DNA from: Chamaea fasciata
Taxonomy: Eukaryota > Chordata > Aves > Passeriformes > Sylviidae
Length of the DNA: 64,000 bases
Assembly: GCA_029207755.1 (NCBI GenBank)
Contig: JARCOQ010000005.1
Location: 63,189,414-63,253,413, forward strand
Reading direction: 5' to 3'
Under the pieces are notes generated by a model. It worked only from the letters and a program-made list of their open reading frames with translations, had not been told where the DNA came from and did not search any database. Below are positions 37,540 through 50,485 of this stretch, piece after piece. Numbering within the stretch: the stretch's first letter is position 1; each line of letters starts with the position of its first letter. The position numbers were made by a program, and so were the translations under genes.

Positions 37540-38420
37540 CTGTCCCTCACCTGCAAACGCCTGAGCCTTCGGTACAGGGCAACCAAAAGCGCAAGAGAGG
37601 CCAGCGGGGCAGATGGAGGTGCAAGTGGGGGCAGAGGATGGAAGGAGGAGAGGGGAGATTGAATTCTCCTACACCACGCTCAATAAGGGTTTGAGGCACG
37701 CTCTGTGCCAGCGCGCTGACCCTCTCTTGCGGGTGAGGAGAGGGGCTGCGGATGTGTGTGGGAGCAGCAAAGGGATGGGCCAGCAGGTTTTCCCTGCCGG
37801 GGGCTGTCCAGGGAGCATCCCTCACACTCCTCCACAACGGCTGGCGGCCGGGCTCCCACCGCTGCTCTGCGCTGCACAGGCCCCTCCATCCTCACCCACA
37901 GCTCGGCACAGCTCCCCTGACTGTCTGTGGGAGACGATTTGGGGATTGGGGCGGGGGGAAGGGGGCGGTGTGAAAGAAGCCGAACAAAAACCAAAAAGGA
38001 AAATCACCCGCCCCCTCGGCGGGGTGGCGAGGCGCCAGGGCGCCATCTCGTGGCGGCTCCCCCTCAGTGACGGCCCCGCGCCGTGTCCGCGCCGGGGCCC
38101 CGCCTGTGCCCAGAAGCGGCTCCATCCGCCCCCGGGGTGCCACCAAAATGCAAATTCCTGCGCAAAATGCAGAATTCTGTGCAACTGGATTGTTTGGTGG
38201 GTGAGGGAATTGAAACGGCGGGAAAGCGCTTCCCACCATTTCAGCGGCAGTCGTGACCCCCGAGCAGCGGGGTTGAAAGCGCGGCGCCCTCCCCTCACAC
38301 GGCCCGGGCAAACACGGTGCCTCCCGGGGCAAGCCCTCGGCCACCAGGCCGAGAGTGCTTCTGCGACTCCCGGCGGCCCTGCTCTGCCCGTGGGCCAGGG
38401 AGGAATTTTCTGACAAAACA
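37540..38420. promoter_or_regulatory. Orphan CpG island between RASD2 and MB
   Basis: Sharply GC-rich and CpG-dense compared with flanking DNA; I count about 19 CpGs in the 130 or so bases from 38008. It contains GC-box-like GGGCGG and GGGGCGGGG runs (37948-37968), as expected of a housekeeping-type promoter. Neither RASD2 (start of coding 18 kb upstream) nor MB (TATA promoter 15 kb away) obviously uses it. Long open frames across it on both strands (for example 37613-38413 +) result from scarce stop codons in GC-rich DNA. It may serve an unannotated non-coding RNA or a distal element. Confidence 0.65.
38038..38056 (-). promoter_or_regulatory. CTCF-like site
   Basis: The - strand reads CCGCCACGAGATGGCGCCC. 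Against the CTCF core CCASYAGRKGGCR it differs at one position (Y is G). It sits in the densest part of the CpG island. Confidence 0.5.
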
Positions 38421-40904
38421 CACTTCAACAAATGTCAGTTTGTTAAACCTCGTGCTTTAACCGCTGTGAAGTCCGGTGGCGTGCTTGTGACTAAAAGCCT
38501 GAGTAACCATTCCTTTGCTGCATATGCCAGGTGGGAAAATTCTCAGCTGGGAAATTGGATAGCGCTAAGCTCTTCATCTATGGGCAGCTTGCCTTGGCAG
38601 TGTTGCAGGAGGGTTTCCATGACCAGTCATGGAAATTCTGGTCAAAGGAACAGCGAAGGCAAAATAAAAGTCCTTGTGAGCAGCCCTCAGGCAGCCACTG
38701 TCCTCTGTAGCTCACCTCAGAGTGCTGGGCTCACATTCGGAGAAACAATGATGACCCCAAAGCTCAGAAAGAGAAGATGGTGAAATGAGTTCTCAAGTTT
38801 TATTCCAAGCAGGATCCTGAAGTACAGAAGCAGAACTGAAAGCTCTGGTACTTTCATCTCTGAATTAATTGTTCTTGACCTTCTTAGTCACTGGACTTGA
38901 TGCAATGAGTCACACCTGACAGAGTATGACCATTTGCATTTGAACTTTTCCCAGGGAATGGTTTAATGCTGTTTGGCTTCACTGGAAATGTGGCAATCCA
39001 ACCCATTATATCTACCAAAACGAGGGAAGTCTGTTGTGACAGTATCAACCACTACATCTTTCTTATGTATAATTAAGTGGTCCTCAGATGACATTAGAAA
39101 AATAGATTTGGGTTTTGTTGTTGTTTTTTTTTTTTCTTTAGAAAATAGTAGAGAGCGTCTGTATCACCTGAGGTCATTTTTTCTCTCCTTCAATACAGCA
39201 TGGCTGAAGAATTTTCCTCCATAAACTTCAAGTTGAGCTCACAATGAAGCTAATGTCAAGTGTGTCACTTGGTGTTATTTTCTGCAACTAAATCCAATTT
39301 TGTTGCAGTGCTCATCTCCTTTCTCTGGCTGTTTTGTAAGCCAAGCCACCTCTTATCTTGACACCTTCTACTTGCTAGAATCACTCTTTGAAGTCCTTTG
39401 TGTCATGATGACTAGTCCTAAAGATCTGAGCACGCTGTGTTTCACAACCACCCAAAGGAGTTATGTGAAGAACAAGTAGATCCATTTGAGTGTATTTTGT
39501 GTCTGACTGGTGTTGCTTCTGTACAGTTTAAAGCTGTGTTGAGTATATGAGGCCATGTAATGAAATCATATCACGTTACCTTGTGCAGCCGGACGGAGCA
39601 TCTGGAAGCAAATGAGCGAAGTCTGTCCTTGGTTGAAGTGACTGTCCCTTTCTGGAGCAGATTAAGCGTACAAGAGAAACAGCAGGAGTCAACAGCTGCA
39701 TGTCAGGCAGGCTGTGCTTATACCCAGCTTTTCTAGAGGAACTTTAGAAACTGCACTGCAAAACTGGATGTAGTCTTCTGTAACAGTTATGTCAATGCAA
39801 AGGTGAACTTCCAGCAGAAGACATTCAGGTGATTTAAGGAATTATAGTTATGCTCTTATTTTTTTACATTCATGGGGAGTTAAACAGATTAATTTTAGCT
39901 TATTGGGAAATTATCTCAGTGCAACCCTTACTGGCAACAAATGTCAGCTCAGCAAGGTTGTCTACAGAGCACAGACTATTTATCTTTGGTCTTTTGTGCT
40001 GTATCCGAACACTCAGTCATTCATCCACCAATTATAATAAAGATAATGCCTCAAATGGATCAAAAGATTTTCATTGAGGAAGGAAGGATTTTTTTTTTTT
40101 TTTTTTAAATAAATGATGTCCTGTGTCAGGCTGGGGAAGATGCTCTACAATGAAACTCTGAAGCCAGTCATCTGAATGCAGAATGACACAGCCCATTACT
40201 ATGTCTGCAATAAAGAAGCAGGTTGAATCTGAAGATATAAATGTCCCTTCCCCGGTTCCAGTTCTCATTTCAGTGTCTCATCAGATCTCCAACATCTCGC
40301 TAGATGCTGCTGTGTAAAGCAGCTGTTTCACATCTGGGACATTGGATAGTAAGAATTAACTGAATGGAAGAAAGAGTCTGAACCAGGAATTCCAGCTTTA
40401 TAGCAATCTTGGTTTGAAAAGAACTTTAGGATTTACTGAAGAGTGGAAAGGAAGAAATCCCTTGTAGTTAGGCCAAACAATATCTCTTCCAGTAAAGCAT
40501 GTGACAACATCCCCAGGAAATAATGACAAGAAAGAAGAACTAGTCAGTGCTAGTTGTTTGGTTGGTTTTTTTTTTCCCATTTTTCCTTGCTCAGTTTCCC
40601 AGAGGATTTCTTCTTGACCCAGCTGTGCTGTGGTACTAAACATGACTCAAACTGCTACTTGACTAATATCATCATTTACACTCTTTCTCTGCAGCCTGGG
40701 TGGGCAAATATGCTTCCCATTTCTATCTCTGTCACAGGCCAAATCCCAGTTCCTCAGGGAAGAATAAACAAATGAACAAGCAATGTCATGACAACTAGTT
40801 TAGGCTGTACTGGGGAGTTGCATTAATTCCTCCACAGAATAGTTTTCTCAGGACATGACAGTATACAGCTTAAGACTGGAGCAGAACTTGGTATCATCCC
40901 CTGC
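38421..40904. other. Spacer, nothing recognised
   Basis: Sequence returns to AT-rich composition after the CpG island. A T20-type run lies near 40089-40107. No exons or repeat families were recognised. Confidence 0.4.
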
Positions 40905-41050
40905 CACTAGTATGTCAACTGCACCACTCAGCTTGGTGTCATCTGCAAAATTGCTGAGGATGCACTTGATCCCACTGCTGTGCCATTACTATTAAATTGT
41001 ACTAATATTGAATAGCTTTAGTCCCTGTATGGACTTTTGAGGTTTTCTAT
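40905..41050 (-). mobile_element. CR1 LINE fragment, antisense
   Basis: GCACCACTCAGCTTGGTGTC, ATCTGCAAAATTGCTGAGG and GATGCACTTGATCCCACTG are the reverse complement of a conserved CR1 ORF2 segment, which in the full element lies just 5' of the part present at 11.06-11.84 kb. The match fades after a TTGAATAGC...GTCCCTGTATGGAC block. Three copies of TATGGACTTTT at 41027-41072 appear to be a local duplication at its edge. Heavily diverged. Confidence 0.8.
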
Positions 41051-41072
41051 GGACTTTTGTATGGACTTTTGA

Positions 41073-44000
41073 CCACTCCTGCAAGGGTCTGCATACACTG
41101 CAAGGACTCTGCCTTCTTAGGCATACCTAGTGCATCTTTTGCTCTTTTCTTGGTTTGCTCCAGTCCCACTCCAATAAGAGCAGCCTTACAGGGAACAACT
41201 CTTGTTGTAAATATGAGCCTTGTTCTACATAATAATTTGTACCAGAAAATTCCCTATCCAGAATTCTTAATAGCCATCTATGGTATCATACCAGGCAGAG
41301 AAGCCCTGAACCTGGCCAGCTCTGACACCTGTCAGCCAAGTACAAAGGATGAGAGTTAAATAAAATGGTTTATTAAGGAAAAAAAATAACAAACAAACCA
41401 AAGCATCTCAACAGTTTCCCCACATAAAAGTATCTGGCTGGGGCCCCCTGGTTTCCTGCAACACTTACCAACCTATGCGGCTTCACAGTTCTTGTTTAAG
41501 GATCACTTGCTGAGATGAGAATGAGTTTGCTGATGTTAACCCTGGACTATGGCTGGCAGTCATACCACATGTATTTAGCCATTACATCTTTGAGGATGCA
41601 GAGCTAGGTCACAAGAAGAGCAGTGTCTCCCCCTTGAATGCCCTGTAAGGGGGAGAAATTAAAGAGAATTAAATATGAAGCAGGGACTATAAATGGCAGC
41701 AAAACTTCCCCAGGAAACCTAGCATCAAGTCCCAAACTACCAAAGAAGGAGCCAAAGCCCATGTGGTAGGAATTGGGTAACTGTTGCTGAGCAGAATGAA
41801 GCCCACCCTTTGCACAGCAACACAAGCTCATTTTGACTGATTTCCATGGCTATCTGCTTCCACTACATCTGCTGTGGGGAATTGCAGTTTGAAGGCTTTA
41901 AATAGATCATAGTTATTGCCACAAAAGGCACTAATAAAAGGGGCTGATACTTCAGCTGATGAATAGATGCAGAGCTGATTTCCAAGTTTGTACTGCATCA
42001 TGAGCAGAAAGAAATCACTAATCCTAAGCCTGTGGCAAAGAATTTGCTGTATGAATCTAGGTCTTTGAAAGGTCTTACACCCACTGAAATTGATGAGTAT
42101 TGAGAGGGCATGTACGTTTGGGGCTCCAGAACAAAACATTTAGTTCTGTGTATTAACTGTAATTGTGCCGTACATATACACACACCCACACACATGCACT
42201 CTCATCACAGACCTAATTGTAGGTAACTGTAGGTAAGCAGTTCCAACAGGAGGGAAATGAAATGCCCAAAGAAAGGTTGTTATTTGATTTTATTTCTAAT
42301 ATGCTCTGCCCTCAAGATACAATGATGTGTCTCTCCTCTCTCTCAATAGACACTCTCTAGTATGTATTATCTCTTATCTCAGCAACACCAGTACTTGAAA
42401 GGATGCTGTAGTCTGCAGCACTTACTCTGTTTTGGTCTATTTCTAACACTGAGAGGCTCTAACACACTTTTCTCCATAATTAATCCTTTTACTGAGGGCG
42501 ATGCAGCATTGTCTCTCTCCAACCTGACTGTAGATGAAAAGAAAAAGCATTGCCTTGATTTCTATTTTTTTCCCTACTCCATGTTGCCAGAAGAATTTGA
42601 ACTGAAAACTTCCCAGTTATGAGCCACTGTGTGTATGAACAGGGATGTGATGCAGTTAGGAAAGGAAATGTTTCTCAACCATCCTCCATGAAATCTGTAC
42701 ATTCCTTCCAGCCAGGCACAGCTGCAAGCTATCCTCAAAACAGAGCAATAAGGAAAGAAAACCCTCTTTCTCTTGTTGCACTCACACTCTTCCAAAGAGA
42801 ACTGTGAGTGCTGGTAGATCCAGATGTTACTGTCAATGAAGTGGGAGGAGAGGTTGGAAGCATAGCTCGCAGAAAAAACAGCCCCAGACTTTCTGAACAT
42901 CACACGGCAGGCTGTCACATAGGTGGTTGTTCCCAAGCAGATACCTCATGCTTTGCAAATATCTTCTCTCTCCTCTCTCCATTTTTCTTCTCAAAGAGAA
43001 TCCCCTTGGGAAGGAGTGGTCCCATTAAGACTGTAACAGCCCCAAAGGTATATGAAGGCGTTTAGACAACCCTGGTTGCTGGAGTGGAAATACTCCAGGC
43101 TGAGCCACTTGCCCAGACTCCAGCACACCAATAGAGAGTTTGGTGGTTTAAAAGGATTCAGCCAGACATGTGTTGAGTGAGGAGGGCTTGCTAAGTACAG
43201 TTGGTATGAAAACCAGCACATGGTTTTTTGTTTTGTTGTTTTGTTTTGTGGGGTTTTTTTTGGTTTTTTGTTTTTTTGGTTTTTTTAAGCCTTCTCCATT
43301 AGAGCCTAGGCACACGAGTCAGGCAGGGTTCCATCACTGAAACCTGGTCTCCGGAAGGCAAGCCCTTTCCAAAATGGAAAGGCACAGCTCATTTTTAAAA
43401 GACCAAAGGACTATGAGCTGAATTATCTATGTCATAACAGGCATGCACCTGAACCTTGTTCACTAATCACGCTATTGGATGGAGGTAGTTGGAACAGCAT
43501 TTTTTGGAGGCCAGATTAGGCAAAATATGACTGGATCTGCCAAAGTAGACAGAAGAAGGTCACTTCTGTGGATTATAAATTAAGTTAGACAAATGAACCC
43601 TGGATGGCTTAGACCCACCCAAGATGGTGATAAAATGTTAGAAGTCAAGGGGGGGATTACAGATGAAGTTGTAAGCATGTGAATAATTACACAGAAAGAT
43701 CTGAGGTTCATAGACTAGGATTTAGGGACCTCTCTTCTGCTGGTGACATATTTAGATGTCCATGTCCTTTATTATCTTAGTCTGGGAGTCTTCTTTTCTT
43801 TGGAAGTGAGAAGATTAGTGATCTCCCAAATGCCACCACAGTTCACAGTTCATCTCCAGAGAACTCCATTTCAAGTTCAGCCCCAAAGTCCTTAGACTGC
43901 TTCGGTTTGCATGCAGCATCTGTAATCTATTGGGCTATTTACACCACACCTGCATTGTGACTGCATGTCTATATACATGATGTCCTTTCACAACTGCTAA

Positions 44001-45000
44001 AATGGAACCACTTCAAAGCAAGAACTGCTCACTGGCAGATAGCATAACTTCATAGGTCTTCCTACACAAAAAGATCACAAACATCCACTGCCCTGCTGTC
44101 AGCAGCCTGGCCTAGTAGACAGCTGACTGAAAAAACCTGAAAACAATATGCTTGTGCCTCCCTGCCTGAGTTTACCCTCTTTGAAATGGGCTTAATTGCA
44201 CAGTACTGTAGATGGAAAGCATAGATAGGCCTCTAACTAAGGTCTAGGCTAAGAGCAGTAGAGCAAATAACTCAGGCATATTTTCGGTATTTTATAGACC
44301 GAGAGTTTTAAACTGGAGGAAACTCAGTTCTTAATTACCATTAGAAATTATAACAGAGCTTGTCCCAGATGACACTTACAGTCAACAAGTTTCTGATCTA
44401 AAACAGATAAGGAAGCTATGACTGCTCAACTAGAAAAACCATAGTAGGACATATGTTAAGAATTATTTTCTAATTACTCTTCTTGTTATGAGCTAGCAAT
44501 TTGTGACTGTTCTGAAGAACTCCATTTCAGGACAGAGGATTTTGACTGAAAATGAAAAAAAAATGATGACTTTATGCACTGAGGGATCATTTCTCATCTG
44601 TAGAGGGAACATAGCAAAAGACATAGGGATGCCAGTTTAAAAGTGACATGTTAAAATTACCTGGGGAATTAGTTGAGTTAGCAATACATGCTATTATCAT
44701 GGCAAAAACAAAATGTGCAAAAAGTTTCTTTCTCATGATTTTTGGGCCAGCTTTGTGAAAGCATGACATCCATAATCTTAGTACCATGAGAAAACTCCAT
44801 CTTTCATCCCATACAAAAGCACACCAATTAGCAGCTTGAGTTAGGAGACTCCCTCCATTGCATTAGAGCAGAAGGGTTGTCAAAATGGTGCTATTGCACT
44901 TCAGGAGGCACTAACAGAGTAAATAGCCTGGGGGGGGAAAGACGTTGTGCCTCATTTCCCACCTGTATTTCATTTTTCTTTCTTCCTTACAAACCCCACA
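41073..45000. other. Spacer, nothing recognised
   Basis: Short frames on both strands show no motifs. An AATAAA on the - strand (about 41372-41367) has no recognisable gene above it. A T/G-rich low-complexity run is at 43222-43287. Confidence 0.4.
43222..43287. repeat. T/G-rich low-complexity run
   Basis: TTTTTTG and TTTTG units repeated over about 65 bases, equivalent to A/C-rich on the other strand. Simple composition with no exact unit. Confidence 0.6.
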
Positions 45001-45510
45001 GATTCGTTTGCCCTCAGAGGGGGAGCTGAGGGCTGCAAGTGTGGCACTTGGGGTGCTCTGCCTCCTTTTCCACCATCTCTGGACAGCTTGTCTGAGCATG
45101 ACTGGTGCAAACCCTTTGCTCAGCCACAGACTCTGCAGAGACACCATATGGCTGGTTTCAACAAAACTCTGTGGTATTTTTACTCCTTCATACCCAACCA
45201 ACTCACAGTTAATCCATGGCATCCCTCAAAGGGCATCAGACTATTCATCCTGCTGAGTGAAAAAACACAGACTCACTTTGACACTGTATCAGCTAACTCT
45301 CCCGATAACCCCAAGGCTTACCAAGAGGACAAGCCTGATGTCATGCAAGCCCTGAGCAGAGCAAGCCCAGATCTGGATGAGGGTATCAGCTCCAGGAATT
45401 TTCCACCCCTCTGGCGAGAGCTTGGATGCTGGAATTTATCTTGAGTAAGGAAATATGTTAAGGAAGGACAGAAGATAAAAACACTTAATAAAAGCACAAT
45501 TTATTTATAT
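45001..45510 (+). other. Candidate terminal exon of an unannotated transcript
   Basis: A good acceptor (pyrimidine-rich, ending CAAACCCCACAG at 45000) is followed by a frame open to TGA at 45442-45444, with AATAAA 42 bases later (45487-45492). The open part encodes about 147 residues with no recognisable domain. Acceptor, frame and polyadenylation signal are each common by chance, so a non-coding exon or coincidence is at least as likely as a gene. Confidence 0.2.
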
Positions 45511-45519
45511 AATACATAT

Positions 45520-45572
45520 ATATAATACATACATACATACATATATATATATATACATATATATATATACAC

Positions 45573-45629
<57 letters not shown>

Positions 45630-45632
45630 TGT
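45520..45632. repeat. (TA)n / (TACA)n AT-rich microsatellite
   Basis: Tandem TACATA followed by long uninterrupted TA runs (about 45579-45622). A strongly AT-rich, unstable simple repeat. Confidence 0.9.
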
Positions 45633-48600
45633 AATGGAAGATCCACAAGCTAAACATGGAGACATAGAGAATTAAGTACTAGTAATACAGAAGGTCTTCC
45701 ACCCAAACCTATTCTGACACTTGAACATTTGAACCTGCTTTAAGGACAATCTAAAATAAGATCGGGCACCCAGCAGCTGCATTCATACTGAGCTTTCCTT
45801 AGACAAGGGAAAAGGAAACAGGCATAATTTCCTTTAAGCTGTCCTCCAAACATAAGGCGCAGCTAAGATACACACCAGTATGTATCCTTCCCCATCCCAA
45901 ATACACATTGCCGTGTTCATGCAACTACCAGATATGCTGGCATGCCCCATGCCAGAGCTTCCCTTTCCTTGCCCAGGAGAGCCCCAGACCTGCCTGTCTG
46001 ACATGGCTTATCATGGGTGGTCACTTCAGGGCTGGAGGGGAAGGTGAAGGCAACCTGTTCTGTTTATTTATTTGCAGGGCACGAAAGCCAAACTGGGAAA
46101 GGACTTTGGTAAAGTGCAGTCAAGTGACTATAAAGTACTGCTTTAAAAAGCCACAAGGTCACCTTTGCTGACATTTGGATAAGGATTTTATAGAAGTCAT
46201 AGGACTGGGAGACAGGCTTGTTGTGCCTGTGATCACAGGGGAGGGAGGGATTTATGTTCTGGTTAAGAACAGTGCACTGTTGTGACTCTTTCACGTTCAT
46301 AAATGCTCATTTATTAGGCTGTTGGATAAAAGAGGTCGATTGAGTTTTTCTTCTCATTTACTTTCGTTACAGGTGACTTCCTTGACTCTGTTGGCACAAC
46401 TTCTTGAAATTTAACAGCCCTACTACCCACCAGTACTCCCCAGGTGCCTCGTCCTTGCATAGTCTGTCTTCCCACTTAGTTAGACCGTAGCTATTTCAAG
46501 GCTGTACTTAATTTGTACACAATGTGAGAACTGGTATGTATCATCCTTTCAGATGAAGAACTGATGCACAAGAATGCTGGAATCTGAAGGATTTTGACAG
46601 ATGGGCTTTGCTATGATGTGTGTTTTGAAGCTGGTGCTTGTGTATAGATATGTGTGTGTATCTCTGTGTCTGTGTGTGCACTCAGTCTGAGAAGTAGTAC
46701 AGACTCTGATTGTTAAGCCCTGCACAGCCTGGAAAAGCAACCTTGAGCAAACCTGAGATGAATGAGTCCAGGAAGAAGGAGAACATTCTCTGATGCCATG
46801 CACCTTCTGGAAAAAATGTTATGGGCAAGCATGTCTACATCAAAAAAACCACCCGGTTCCACTATTTCTTTTCCTCGGTGGCATAACATACAGGACAGGT
46901 TTCGGCCAGGTGGTAGAAACTATAGGGATCATGTCAAAAATAATCCTCATCTGAAAGCATGTAGTATAGGCGAGCATTTGTCTCCTTATTAAATTAATGT
47001 CATATAGGCATTACATCCTTCAGGCACTCTGTGCTTCAATTCCCAGAAACCAGACTTATCTGTTCAGTGACTATTACATGGACTAGAAGCATCCCTGCCC
47101 TTTCCTCCCATTAGCCCTACAGGGAGATGCAAATATGAAGAATGTCACAAGCTTCATACTAATGTGCTAAATATTTAACATAATTAGTCATCGGAGCCCT
47201 ATTCCTTTCTCCCACTGAGGTGACCAAGAGACAGATCACAGGAATAATAGTATGGTCCCCAGCACTTGTTCTGTGATGCCACTTGGTGTTGGCAGGTGTA
47301 TTGGAGTCAGGCAGGATCAGCAGGCAGAGGGAAAGACAAGGGGGACAGGCAGCACAGCCTGCAGTGTTGTTGCACCCTAGCTGGGGCTGACAGCTCATTT
47401 GCACAGCGTCTGGGAAGTGTGGGCCTGCTCCTGTCATCTGAGATTGTGATGAGTGGCTGGTATCTGACACCGAAACCCAAGGGAGCCCGGACAGGTCAGT
47501 GGCTCGGTGCCATGGCGAGTTCTGCCGTGCAATGGAAACAGCAGCAGGGAGAGGGGCCACAAGCATGACCTGGCCACAGTCGGTGCCTACGTGCTGGAGC
47601 AAGGAGGCTGGCAGCCACACAATCCACACCCCATCGTGTGACTGGGAATGTGTATGCGACACCACATGGTCCCAACGGGGAGGGGGGCTGGGGACAAGTC
47701 CCTGGGACCCATCCACCTGATGTAAAGCTATTTCTGGAAAGGAAGGAGGAAAATGTCTGGGCTTGCACTGATATGGTTTATCTCCACTGAAGGACTTTGT
47801 CCCATATATGAACCAGAAGAGATTTACATGCTAGCAGCAGAGTGAAAGGGTCCAGCAAGGACTCTGAATCAATACAGCACAGAGCTAAAAAATCCTTTCC
47901 CTGCCATCCCCTTTGCCCTATCAAACTTTCCCTGCCCTTAAAGCAGGGACCATTGCAGTTTTATAGGCTCTGTGGGAATTACGTATATCCCTGCAGTCAT
48001 GTCAGGACTCAGCCAATGGCATACTCTGTGCAAAGGTGCAGAGATGCGGATTTCACCGCAAGTACCCCAAATCACTGAGCCTGCTGGAGTTACCTTCACT
48101 GTTACTGGTACTTGAACGTGCTGGTTCATCTCGGCTTGCACATCTTCACTGAGCCATAGGCACAACCAGAAAACTTCTGTCAGTCCCCATATTTGACCAA
48201 CAGATTTAAGGATGGTCCCTAGTGCACTGACACAATGGGGTAAGGCAGGCAGAGAGAAGGTCAGCACTCCCAATGGACTGACATTTAGTCCAGATATCTA
48301 ATAACCGGTAACTAGGCACAACACACATGAAAACTTTCCCTCTTCCACCACCCTGCCCTACATAAAAATATCCACACAACTCCAGTCCCACTCAGACTGA
48401 TGGAGGCAGCTGCTATAGCAGAGCTTTTAATCCTAAAGCAGAGTCTGTTGGCACCAGCAGGAAATCTTATTGTGTTGGACAAGCAATCCTAGACCTTAAT
48501 TAAACATATTGCCCTCCCCACAAAACCAGACAGACTAGACTGGAGTCAGACGAAGCACACTGCTTAAGCCAGGGACCACCTGGCTGTAACTTCATCTAGG

Positions 48601-49640
48601 TGACAGCATATGCCTTTGTGACCCCCTCTGAAAGGTTGAAACACCAAGCAAGCTCCCTGAGGTAAAGTGAGGATTTGTAAACAGCAAACAAATCAGATAT
48701 GCACTGTTCTGGGAAGGAATTTATTGTTCCTTCTCTTTTCAGAGACAGAATTCTTTTGGCCTTTGCCCTGACCAAAGACACAGCAGATCATGCTGGTTCA
48801 GGATTGATTTTTAAGGGATCTAGTGGCTCCTTCCCTTTCTCCACTGCACACAGAGTAGCAGGGAGTACCTTGAACTAGGTCCTGCTAGTAGCTCCTGTTA
48901 CTGAGCGCCTCATTTTTCTTCCTTGTGCTTGCCCTCACATTGTCTCTGTGAGATAAGGTGCATTACTTTCTCCACACCAAAAAGAGAGCTGTGTCGCTTC
49001 CATGCGTTTCCCCTAGCCACAACCCCCTGGTATTGGGATGGGAAGAGGGCGACAGGCAGAGGGAGGCATCTCGCCATTATGTCTATGCCTTAAGGTCCCC
49101 CACAGGACGTGGGTGTACATCTGTAAACAGAGTGTAACATGCACTGCAGAGGCACCTCAGCAAAAATTCAAAAGGCTTCAAAGACCAGAGTTTGGTTCTT
49201 TAGAGCCTACGCTGCCATTGCAGCCTTCCACCTGAGCTGATCATTCCTCCTTTCCAGTGCCTGGAGAGAGCAATGCCCTGCATTGCTGCTGGGACCCAAG
49301 GCTGTTTGCACATGCCACCTCCCCATAAATGGACAAGGGACCTTCCCTCACCACACTCCCCCAGCACAGCAGTGGCCACGACCTTTAGTCAGAGAGCACA
49401 TCTATCAGCTCCAAAGCACTGAGCTGAGGCTGCTGTCTTGTGCTGTGAGGTCTGGTAATCAGGTCATGTCCCCATGGTGACATCTGAGTGCCCCGAATCC
49501 CTGGCTAAGACAGATGCCATGTGCTGCTCAGGTCAAGGACTGACCTGAGGGTTGCTCTGCAGCCAGATATGTATGCAAAACACCTTTCCATTTTCTCCGT
49601 CTCCCCTAGTTCTCACTGGGGTGCTTGTACAGCCAGGAGC
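45633..49640. other. Spacer downstream of MB
   Basis: No gene was recognised. The 185-codon - strand frame at 47159-47716 has no familiar motif, and + strand frames across the same DNA are also open, so I do not call it. Confidence 0.4.
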
Positions 49641-49644
49641 AAAC

Positions 49645-50485
49645 ACACAACTCTGGTGCAGGGATTTTTATTTTCTGAGAAACACATATTTCAGTGCAAG
49701 AGACCTTCAGATGCATAGTGGCAGCCGCTAGAAGCCCACAGATCACAGGGAGTACTGCTCTTTATAGTTTTGCTAATGCAAGTTTAACAACTAAACCTCC
49801 AGAGCTGGCAGGCACTGGAGACTGACTGGCTGCATTCACCCCCACAAAGCAAGGTAACACTGTGCTGGAAGCTCTCTATAGTAACCTGCTAACAGTCTCA
49901 CCTGTGGGAGGAATGGGATGCTGTGTCCCTGCTTCCCATTCTCACATCTCTCATTTGAGTCATTCCTTCACTCATTCACCACACTCAACACTTCCCTTGA
50001 TCCTCCACATCCCTTCATCTTTGGCCATGCCATTTGCCTCTCAGATGGAACTGAGTTTCAGGGAGAGAGATAGAAAGGCGATAAGAAAGGCTGAAGCTCA
50101 CAGATAACCCCTAATGTTATTTTTCCTAAGAAAGCAGAATATTTCATTTGTATATATGAAGCCAGGAAACAACAGTTTATCATGGTTATCGCTCTGAGTG
50201 CCTCTGTGCTGCCTGGAGTGACTCTTGGCCTCTCATCAAAGCTTTCCCACACATGGCCAATTGTGAGATGTCCGAAATAGCGCTGGGGAAAGATGCGTGG
50301 CCAGGCCCTCCATCGTGGTGTTCCTTTGTGCGTATGTGCTAACCCTGGAAACCGAACTCCTTGTACTTGCTGGCCATATCATTTCGGAACAGCTCCAGAG
50401 CCTTCTTCATTGCAGCCTGGGAATCAGCCCCAAAGTCTGCAGCGTGTTTTTCGGCAATGACCTTGATAATGATTTCTGAAATGAA
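49645..50485 (-). CDS. MB: MB exon 3: coding 50485-50339, then 3' UTR
   Basis: It begins TTCATTTCAG after CTCTCAG and encodes the last 48 residues (helices G and H), ending with TAG at 50341-50339. The remainder is 3' UTR to an estimated cleavage site just below the AATAAA at 49672-49667. Confidence 0.9.
49667..49672 (-). terminator. MB: MB polyadenylation signal AATAAA
   Basis: The - strand reads AAAATAAAAATCCC about 670 bases after the MB stop codon. It is the first canonical hexamer I find downstream of MB, giving a 3' UTR of roughly 690 bases. Confidence 0.6.

Noticed and set aside
37613..38413. 266-codon + frame and 179-199-codon - frames
   Set aside because: CpG island DNA has few stop codons. 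The proteins lack domains and several frames are open at once.
47159..47716. 185-codon - strand frame
   Set aside because: No known motif, + strand frames over the same DNA are also open, and there is no splice or polyadenylation context.
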